DNA of 64,000 bases from Plotosus lineatus. Lineage: Eukaryota; Chordata; Actinopteri; Siluriformes; Plotosidae. The DNA lies in assembly GCA_024760905.1 (NCBI GenBank), contig CM045733.1, forward strand, positions 34,978,501-35,042,500, written 5' to 3'. The stretch's first letter is position 1; each line of letters opens with the position of its first letter. The notes beneath the pieces were generated by a model. The model saw only the letters and a list, made by a program, of their open reading frames with translations, was not told where the DNA came from and did no database searches. A program made the translations under genes and the position numbers. Below are positions 55,950-64,000 of the stretch, in pieces.

Positions 55950-57833
55950 GCAGGCAGCTGACTGCCTGGCAGCTCACACTACTCAGCTGAGCACTTCGGA
56001 ACGTGCAGTTTGCCATGTCCACTGTTGCTAAGGAAACCAGCTTTACAATGGAACAGTTAGGGAATTGGACTTTACACTGAATCAATGGCGACCACTGCTG
56101 GTACAGAGGGTAATCTTATCTCACTGAATTTAATGAGTCTTTCAGACTTTAGTGAAATCAAGGTCATAAATGACTCCATGCTCTCATCATACTGGATCTA
56201 AAAGACAAAGGACTCATATTTGTAGAGTCATTAAATAGGTGTTATTAATCAAATAACTGAATTACTGTAACTAGATATGGATCATTTTCATGAATGTCAT
56301 TTCAATGTACTGAATATCATTGGTATTTGTGTACACCGAACTGTAAATGTATTTACAGATGGGAGTGAAATTACAGGAACAAACACAAGTTGAGTTACTA
56401 GGGTGATGATTATTTTTGCAGTTAAACAGGGCAGAAAGAAAGAACTGTAAGAGTCAAACAGACTAAGCTAAAATATGAAATCAAAAACCTAAAACTAGGC
56501 TCAGGGATTTCAAGGACAAGACAAGACAATATGGGCAATCTCAACAGCAACAAGAATAAACACAGTGAACACAAAGCAAATCACCAAAAAAAAAAAAACC
56601 CCATGGGTTTAAATAAGCAGGGGAAGAAGGAAAACAATTAAACTGATGAGTATGGTTACCGTCAGCGAACCTGAGACATGTGGTGTACGGGCACTAGAAT
56701 TTTAAGCTGACTTTGCTGGGCATTCTGGGAAAGACCTGCTTAGCACTGCTTCCTGGTGTTGTGATATTTCCATTTGTACACTCTAAATATCAAGTTTTGG
56801 TATAGGCTACTAATCTACAGGGCCCTATTGAATAATAATACAAAAAAAAAAAATAAAAAGCCTACAGTGATAGTACACCATCTAAAATTGAGGGAACATC
56901 TTCCAAAGTACAGAATACGCCTTTGGTTGACATCTTACATGCTATTAGTGTAAGAGTGTTGTTTTACATGTGAGGCAAAACAACTTTCAGAGGTGTTCCT
57001 TTATGAAAAGCTTCACAGTGAGTTAGGATAAGTTCACAGTTTCAGTCAGTGTTGTTCTCTTCAGATATAATATCTGGTATTGATACACTTTTTAATAAGA
57101 CTTGCAATCTATGGCATTGATGTTATTTGTCAAAGAGAAGTATGTTCTCTTACTACATTAAATTCATTCCTTCATTCATACAAATATTCACAAGATCAGT
57201 TTTGTAAAAGGATATTTGGGTGCGACCAAGGAAAGTGTAACATATTGCTATTTACACACAGAAAACCAACATGGTCATTTCAGAGACCTACTTTCAAGAG
57301 TAAGGCTATAGGTTTTATATAAAATGAATGATAGCATCGGTTAAAAAACTTGCATATTATTTATTACAATAGCATAAAGCTCATATGGTTCCAAAACAGT
57401 GAACTGAGTAAATGTATTATACCTGCAAAAGTAGTAGTTAAGAAAATGAGTCATACATAATTGGATAAATCATGACAAATAAAACAGTTCATCTGAATCT
57501 GAAAGCGCTTTATATAAATTGAAATAAACTTGATGACGTATGTTGCTAAATAAGCTATACTAAAGTGAAAACGTCCACAATCAGTATTTAAAGTTAGCTA
57601 TCGTTGGCTATCCAGCTTTGCTGTTGGAGATGTAGTAGCATGGCAGTTAGCTATCTGGCTCATAGTAATTCACATATTTACAAGTACATACTGTATTATC
57701 ACCTCCCTAGCCAGCATGTCCATAACATAATTTCCTTTCCTACGTGTCACCTGGCAGCAATAGCAACAGTTGCGTATACAAAAAACATGCCCTGCAAAAA
57801 ATAGGCCATAGAAGTTTGATACAATTTCTTCAG

Positions 57834-57835
<2 letters not shown>
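55950..57835. other. No gene seen
   Basis: No recognised gene. The part 56500-56770 has A-rich then 'cttcctggtgttgtgatatt' text that might be an LTR remnant, but no termini could be fixed. Confidence 0.45.
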
Positions 57836-57871
<36 letters not shown>

Positions 57872-57882
57872 ATATATATATA

Positions 57883-57936
<54 letters not shown>

Positions 57937-58015
57937 GATATATATATAGATATATCTATATATATATATATATGTATCTTGATATAGAGGGAGAGAGAGA
58001 GAGAGAGGGAGAGAG
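57836..58015. repeat. Compound microsatellite (TATC)n-(TA)n-(GA)n
   Basis: TATC units from 57836, TA from about 57870 to 57975 with ATAG interruptions, then GA units to about 58012. Confidence 0.96.
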
Positions 58016-58145
58016 GATTTTCTGAGTAGATCCTTCCGTAGGGGAGTGCTCAATACTTTTTGGTAGAGCAAATAACAAAAATAAAAGGACAGGACAAAGA
58101 CTTTCTATTGAAACTCCATTTATCACTACAGATCTGTTTCGAGGG

Positions 58146-58225
58146 GTGGTGAAACCATCCTCTCTCTTCAGGTGATTATAGAAAATTCTTCTATAAACAC
58201 CTGAAGAGGGAGGATGGCTCCACCA

Positions 58226-58226
<1 letters not shown>
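58146..58226. repeat. Imperfect hairpin between two TA microsatellites
   Basis: Arms 'gtggtgaaaccatcctctct' onward and its reversed partner ending 'ggatggctccaccac' pair over about 37 bases with a few mismatches and a 5-nt loop ('aattc'). Immediately followed by a (TA)n run at 58228-58293. The phrase resembles short hairpins found in some retroelement terminal regions, but the family is not assigned. Confidence 0.75.
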
Positions 58227-58227
<1 letters not shown>

Positions 58228-58304
<77 letters not shown>

Positions 58305-58318
58305 TATATATACACACA
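58228..58318. repeat. (TA)n-(CA)n microsatellite
   Basis: TA run to about 58293, then CACA/TATA units. Confidence 0.95.
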
Positions 58319-58539
58319 GAAGAGTAATAGAATTGAACAGATGGAACCAGTCATAATATGCATGCTACTGATTCTGTGTAAATGAATCACTAATTGAAAG
58401 GGGAGTGTCCAAAATAATAGCAGTGTAGAGTTCAATTAGTAACATCATTCATTCTTTGAAAAAAAGGTGCTAATTATTTCCCCTATATAAAGAAAGATAT
58501 TGTTCAGTCTATTCAGGTCAATGATCACAAATGCTTTAA

Positions 58540-59400
58540 AATGGCAACCAAAACCTGAAAGTCATGGAAGAAAGTGAAAAACTACTATTCGAATGAATGG
58601 AAGAAAATGCAAAATGGCAGGGACTCAACAATCACTCCAGGAAGATCAAAGAAGGTCTAAAGTTACCTGTGAGTTATTGTTACTATTAGAAGACGCCTAT
58701 GTGAAGCCGAGCTATCAGCAAGAAGCCTGTGCAAAGTCCCTCAGTTGAAAAAAAGACACACGCTGAAGAGGTTATAATTTGCCAAATACAGTAGCACATT
58801 GACTGGCCTGAAGAGAAATGGTGCAACATTTTGTGGACTGATGAAAGTAAAATTGCTCTTTTTGGATCTAGTGGCCGGAGACAGTTTGTCAGACAACCCC
58901 AAAACACTGAATTCAAGCCCCAGCACACTGTGAAGACAGTTAAGCATGGCGGTGCAAGCATCATGATGTGTGGATGTTTCTAATACTGCAGTGTCAGACC
59001 TAGTTATCACATAACAGGGATCATGGATCAGTTTGATTACATCAGAATACTCAAAGAGGTCGTGCTGCCTTCAGTTATGTTGAAGAGAAAATGCCCTTAA
59101 AATGGGTGTTCCAACAAGAAAACGACCCCAAACACACCAGTAAACGGGCAACATCTTGTTTCCACACCAACAAGATTGAAAGTTATGGGGCGGCAGCCCA
59201 ATCCCTGGACGTTAATCCAATAGAAAACTTGAGGGGTGACATTTAAAACTGCAGTTTCTGAGGCAAAACCAAGAAATACAGAAGAACTGTGGAATGTAGT
59301 CCAATCATCGTGGGCTGGAAAATCTGTTCACAGGTGCCAGAAGTTGGTTGACTCCATACAACAGAGATGTACTGCACTTCTCAGAAAGTGTTTATACAAC
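58540..59400 (+). pseudogene. Tc1-like transposase, decayed
   Basis: Text in shifting frames: 'WCNILWTDESKIALFGSSGR'-like near 58820-58890 keeps the first Asp (TDES region). 'VFQQENDPKHTSK' near 59110-59145 covers the second (Q.ND region). 'DVNPIENL' near 59209-59232 has the region of the third. The DNA-binding half is strongly eroded. Stops throughout. Confidence 0.78.
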
Positions 59401-59453
59401 TAAAAATTAGTTCAGTGATTCAAAGGAAGCAAAATCTTACATTTTTAGTTTAT

Positions 59454-59837
59454 AAAGAAGAATGCAGATTTGGCAGTGGTGGTCTAGTGGTATAGGGCGC
59501 TGGATTGCTGATCCAAAAGTTGGGGGTTCAAGTCCCACTCTCCACAAGGTTGTCACTGTCCCCACCAGTGCAGCTAACTGGGTTATCAAAGGCAGGCCAT
59601 GTCTCTCACTGTCTATGGTGAGAGGCATGTAAAAGAACCATTACTGACTTTCGTAAAGAGTAGCTGCAAAGTCGTCAGCGTGTTTCTGTCCCTTGCTAAA
59701 GGGTTGTGACAGGAAGGGCATCCGACGTAAAAACCTCTGCCAAATCAAAACGTGCGAATCAGATGATTCGCTGTGGCGACTCCTGAGTAAAAGGGAAAAA
59801 GCCGAAAGGAAGACAGACAAAGAAGAATGCAGATTTG
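59454..59837 (+). repeat. SINE, tail type A, complete, 19-bp TSD
   Basis: The element 59473-59818 starts 'gcagtggtggtctagtggta' (A box), has B box 'gggttcaagtccc', the common body, and the type A tail ending 'gaaaggaagacagac'. Perfect flanks 'aaagaagaatgcagatttg' lie at 59454-59472 and 59819-59837. This is the best complete type A reference in the window and looks recent. Confidence 0.97.
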
Positions 59838-59997
59838 TTCAATTTCTTACTATAACAAAAATTTGACATTTTTCTTCATGTTTCGATTTGGAATAGAATG
59901 TGGTGTTGCTAATGTATTTCTATGTATGGAGATAAAAGATATTATAAGGATTTGGGTTTTATTCACTTTTTAAACACATTGCTATTATTTTGAACAC

Positions 59998-60002
<5 letters not shown>

Positions 60003-60075
<73 letters not shown>
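60003..60075. repeat. (TG)n microsatellite at a transposon end
   Basis: About 36 TG units continuing directly from the Tc1-like terminal 'aactgtg'. Confidence 0.96.
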
Positions 60076-60076
<1 letters not shown>

Positions 60077-62807
60077 AGATTTATTTATGTTCTATCACAA
60101 AGAAAAGTTCAAATTAAACCCAACACTGTGGGCTAACATCTCCATTTTTCAGCAGGTAAGATGTCGAGTTCTGAAAGAACCTATATTTCGGAAAAGTTTC
60201 TGAATAGCATAATTTGCAAATTATCATTACAGTACTTCCACTGGCACTTTTAAAACTGAAAATGCATGATGAAATTGAAGATACAGAATACTGTATTGTA
60301 CATGGGAACAGTACAATCTGATTGGTCCAATATCTGCAGATTAAAAAACATTACCCCACCCTATTCAGTGGCTCGGTGAATAATTGTTAATCATTTAAAA
60401 TTTGCATGGAATGGCTTACTATTACTACTTTTACTCAATAGCAATCATAAACTATCAATACAATATGTGTGATTATATAGAAAGTTTTATTTAGGAAAAG
60501 AATATGTAACGGTATTATAATTTATTTATACTTAAAACCAGCTATAATGTGAATTTTTCAAGTCGGGTTTGTTACTTTTCACCCGTAGTTAATTTGAGTT
60601 TTGTCTATTGGACAGATAACACCGTGTACTAAATTAAATAGAAAATGAACACTACTAATATTATTTAAAAAAAACAAAACAATGAACTAGTATTATCCTT
60701 TAACATTGTATGTGCTTAATTTCGAAGTTGGGTAACAGTGAACAATGATCTTTGACTCCATTACTCCTCATCTATCAAAGCACAAACCACAACGTAACAG
60801 CTCGTTCAAAAAAGAAAGTTTTTTATACACAACATCTAAACTTCACAGCATAAACAATAGTTATAGTTCAAAGGTACATTGAAGTTCGTGCTGCAACCAT
60901 GGGCATGTTTCTACCAAACTGTTAAATTTAACATAATACAGACATCTTACAAATGCTCAGGGCTGTTACCCTGAACTGTTTTGATGTGTTTGTTCAGCGG
61001 TGATATGAGCTATTGCGTGTTATCACAGTAGATTATTTGGATCTTTTAAGAAAGAAAGAGTCATTCACACAATGTGAAGTCTATTAAAACTATCAGTGAA
61101 TATCATGTTTTGCCAAGACATGTCAATACCAGTAACATGGTTATGATGAAAAAGTGATCTTTTCTTTTAATTTTGACATGCCATAAGAAAAGAAGAACAA
61201 AAAGAAAGCTGCCTAAAGATCAATGGATTTGTATTATTTGTTATTTTTATGGGTTTACAATGCATGTGTCATCATTTCTCAGTACTATTCAGAGCTGGGT
61301 ATACTTTACAGGAAAAATTCATTGCCAGGTTAAGTCTGATGTCATATACCTCAAGGCTCCAAGACCTCATTTGACACTGTGTGTGGGTGGGCTGGGTAAG
61401 TGTAAACAGACAAAGACACAGACACAAACTCCACTGCAAATATTAACTGCATCTTGCAATAAATATTGTAAAGGGTTATTTAGACAGGCTATCTCTCAAG
61501 CTCAAGGACATATGCATATACATATCCCCACAGAAAGATATTCCGTGTAAGAGATGTGATCTGGAGTGTGATTGGAGTAGCAACTGTGGCTCTGCAGCTG
61601 TGCAGGCCTACGTGAGCCTTGGCATGAACACCCTCCTCCTTCACTCCTGCAGTCTCTTGCTTCTCTATCCCGCCTTTATTAACTCTGTCAGTTTCCCACT
61701 CTTGCTTTGGCTCTGTCTGAATCGTCTCCCCTCCCTCTCTCGCCGCTTTCTAGCATTTTGGCATCTCACTCAAGAGACCTTGACAAATGAACGATCACGT
61801 CACATTCAGTCCTTACCAGATATCAGAGACTTGTGAATAGTCAGGCAAGAGACACAATGAGACCAGTTTTCTCTCTCTCTCTCCCTCCCCCTCACACAAA
61901 GGCTGTATAAAAAGAAGCCTTTCCTAGATAAAGAACTAGACATAGAAATACGAAAAACGTGAAATACAATAAAAGGTTAAAAAGTAAAAATCGTGAACTC
62001 ACCAAGTCAGCCAGTCTCTCTCTCTGTCTCTCTCTATCTGTCTCTCTCTCTGTCTCTCTCTCACCTCCTTTTTTGACTGATTTGATAAATACATCTGTAA
62101 AGCTAGGACAGAAACATGCTGAAATGGCCATGACCAAAACTTTCTATCATACCATTAAATAAATAGTTATGAATCCAATAACACAAGTGATGAAAGGTTG
62201 GGGGTTGGGTGTTAAAGATGTGTCAAGGTTCACCTGATGCCTGCAACACACCCAGTGAGCTCTCTCTAATAAACACAGCCCAGCTGAGAAGAAAGGTCTT
62301 ATGCTGCCATATACAGTACGTAGGCACATATTGCAAGCCCAGATATGGACACTGACATGCGCACACACACCCACACACAATGTGATGGTACAAAGGCATA
62401 CTAACAAGGGTGCAGAACAAAAGTGAATGGTGTTATTCCCAGTGGATATGACAGTAACAATGTAAACACAGTTCTTTAAAAGCTGTAAATCTAGACATTT
62501 CCTTTGAATGCACAGCCCTAAACCAACCCTCTCAGTTCATGGGAAAAAAGAAACAGTTCAGCTGAATCATGTAAAATATAATCTCATTCGGTGCTAGTTT
62601 GAATCTCTAGTCCCAGAAGCACACGGTGGCCTGCATCTCCATCTAGTGGCATTGTACAAAAAAACAAAAAACTTTTATTTCTAAATATTTCTTAAATGCC
62701 AACTAGCAAATGTTGACTTTCACATACAATTAACAATAAAGATACTCAACACAATGTTTCTTAATTTTTGGGATATTGTATAGCTACTGTGCAATTATAT
62801 TAATTAT
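60076..62807. other. Mostly unassigned sequence with TC tracts
   Basis: No supported gene. Pyrimidine tracts occur at 61867-61885 and 62012-62062. A frame at 61173-61550 contains an AG...GT-bounded stretch (about 61312-61396) but no recognisable domain. Confidence 0.45.
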
Positions 62808-63194
62808 GTGAGCATTATCTAAGGGGCAGTGGTGGTCTAGTGGTATAGGGTGCTGGATCGCTGATCCAAAGGTTGGGGGGTTCGAGTCCCACTCTCCACA
62901 AGGTTGTCACTGTCCCACCCAGTGCGGCTAACTGGGTTATCCAAGGCGGGCCATGTCTCTCACTGTCTATGGTGAGAGGCATGTAAATGAACCATTGCTG
63001 ATTTTCGTAAAGAGTAGCTGCAAAGCCGTCAGCGTGTTTCTGTCCCTTGCTAAAAGGGTTGTGACAGGAAGGACATCCGACGTAAAAACCTCTGCCAAAT
63101 CAAATGTGCGAATCAGATGATTTGCTGTGGCGACTCCCGGGTAAAAGGGAAAAAGCCGAAAGGAAGACAGTGAGAAGACAGTGAGCATTATCTA
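62808..63194 (+). repeat. SINE, tail type A, complete, 14-bp TSD
   Basis: The element 62822-63180 has the complete head ('gcagtggtggtctagtggta', 'ggttcgagtccc' B box), body and type A tail with a duplicated 'gaagacagtga' at the end. Flanks 'gtgagcattatcta' at 62808-62821 and 63181-63194. It sits directly upstream of a LINE copy in the same orientation. Confidence 0.96.
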
Positions 63195-63195
63195 G

Positions 63196-63911
63196 AGAGG
63201 TGGAGGTATGCCCTGGAAAGGAGGGGAATGAAGGTTAGCCTCAGTAAGACAGAATACATGTGTCATGTGTATGAATGCCAAGGACCCAACAGGAACGGTG
63301 AGGTCACAGGGAGCAGAGATAAGGAAGGTGGAATATTTTAAGTACTTCGGCTCAACAATCCAGAGCAATGGAGAGTGTGAAAAAGAGGTGAAGGAGCATG
63401 TGCAGGCTAATTGGAATGGTTGGAGAAAAGTGTCCGGTGTGATGTGCGATAGGAGAGTATCGGCAAGAATGAAGGGAAAAGTGTACAAGACGGTGATGAG
63501 GCCAGCGATGTTGTATGGTTTAGAAACAGTGTCACTGGGGAAAAGACAGGAGGCAGAGCTGGAGGTAGCAGAGATGAAAATGTTGAGGTTCTCTTTGGGA
63601 GTAACGAGGATGGATATGATCAGGAATGAGCACATCAGAGGGACAGCACATGTAAGACGTTTTGGAGACAAAGTCAGAGAGGCCAGATTGAGATGGTTTG
63701 GACATGTACAGAGGAGTGATAGTGAGTATATTGGTAGTAGGATGCTGAGGTTGGAACTACCAGTCAGAAGGCCTAGAGGAAGACCAAAGAGATGATTCAT
63801 GGACGTGGTGAAGGAGGACATGAAGGCAGTTGGTGTAAGAGAAGAAGATGCAGAGGATAGGGTGAGATGGAGGCAGACGATTTGCTGTGGCGACACCTGA
63901 AGGGAAAAGCC
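63196..63911 (+). mobile_element. RTE-like LINE, 5' truncated; partner of type A SINEs
   Basis: Starts at the RT thumb ('gaggtggaggtatgccctgg') and ends 'ggcgacacctgaagggaaaa' plus 'gcc'. The 3' end is the same as that of type A SINEs. The 176-residue frame 63265-63795 is open through TGTVRSQGAEIRKVEYFKYF, KVSGVMCDRRVSARMKGKVY, RWFGHVQRSDSEYIGSRMLR and RRPRGRPKR, then a stop where the related copy at 40663 has Arg. The catalytic region and endonuclease are absent. Confidence 0.92.
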
Positions 63912-64000
63912 TTTCATAATTATTCATAATATAATTATTTCATAATTATAAAAGTAGTAGTGGTAATAGCGCACTTAAGTTCCTAGGTCTAAGCCCAGTT
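63912..64000. other. No feature seen
   Basis: Short AT-rich stretch at the window end. Confidence 0.4.

Larger units (their letters stand above)
58320..60002 (+). mobile_element. Tc1-like transposon with SINE insertion
   Basis: Left part from 58320 ('tgctactgattctgtgtaaa', 'ccaaaataatagcagtgtag'), transposase text 58550-59400, right terminal repeat 59838-60002 ending 'attgctattattttgaacac' and 'aactgtg'. The outermost left end is replaced by microsatellite. A (TG)n run starts exactly at the right end. A full type A SINE lies at 59473-59818 in the right arm. Confidence 0.82.

Noticed and set aside
61173..61550. 125-residue frame with an AG...GT bounded stretch at about 61312-61396
   Set aside because: No domain recognised and no neighbouring exons; the splice-like signals alone are weak evidence.
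63192..63917. 241-residue minus-strand frame
   Set aside because: Antisense shadow of the LINE RT frame at 63265-63795; the same shadow appears opposite the LINE at 40595-41521.

Overview
The window reads as vertebrate, almost certainly teleost fish, non-genic DNA (intergenic or long-intron). The evidence is the repeat content: Rex3 non-LTR retrotransposons (the two stretches normally targeted by Rex3 consensus primers are recognisable near 1246 and 1685), V-SINE-type tRNA SINEs, several families of fish Tc1-like transposons, a chromodomain gypsy element, a hAT transposon, and abundant CA/TA/GA/ATT microsatellites. No complete host gene, rRNA gene, functional tRNA gene or CRISPR array is supported. 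The species cannot be named from the sequence. Nearly every recognisable reading frame is a broken transposable-element gene.

Layout. 1-7.8 kb: SINE fragments, a nearly full-length decayed Rex3 (minus), a 79/80 inverted repeat at 5281-5467 and SINEs. 7.8-9.7 kb: 5'-truncated L2-like LINE carrying a SINE. 11.2-14.0 kb: complete hAT transposon with 8-bp target duplications but a broken transposase. 14.3-16.3 kb: Tigger fragment and SINEs. 16.7-20.5 kb: two decayed Tc1-like elements, one split by a 1-kb LTR-like insertion. 22-26 kb: SINEs, a Rex3 3' half and a clean solo LTR. 26.3-35 kb: a SINE split by a hAT MITE, an inverted duplicated block with exon-like segments, LINE fragments and SINEs. 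36.4-39.7 kb: IR/DR-type Tc1 element with a Tigger-type composite in one terminal repeat and a SINE in the other. 40.5-47.8 kb: one Tc1-like element holding a LINE, a gypsy element and a Rex3. 48-55.2 kb: SINEs, a recent 339-bp direct duplication, and a twin-primed (5'-inverted) Rex3 inside a Tc1 fragment. 55-64 kb: microsatellites, a Tc1-like element carrying a full SINE, and a SINE next to the LINE whose 3' end it shares.

How the parts relate. The window preserves a layered history of parasites landing in parasites, and many events are dated relative to each other by target-site duplications. The most interesting pattern is a tRNA SINE family with one common head and body but two alternative 3' tails. 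Eight copies carry the 3' end of the RTE-like LINE that is itself present here, and eight carry the tail found on the local V-SINEs. One copy (33141-33511) looks like a freshly re-acquired LINE tail. This suggests repeated template switching that keeps one SINE compatible with two different LINE machineries.
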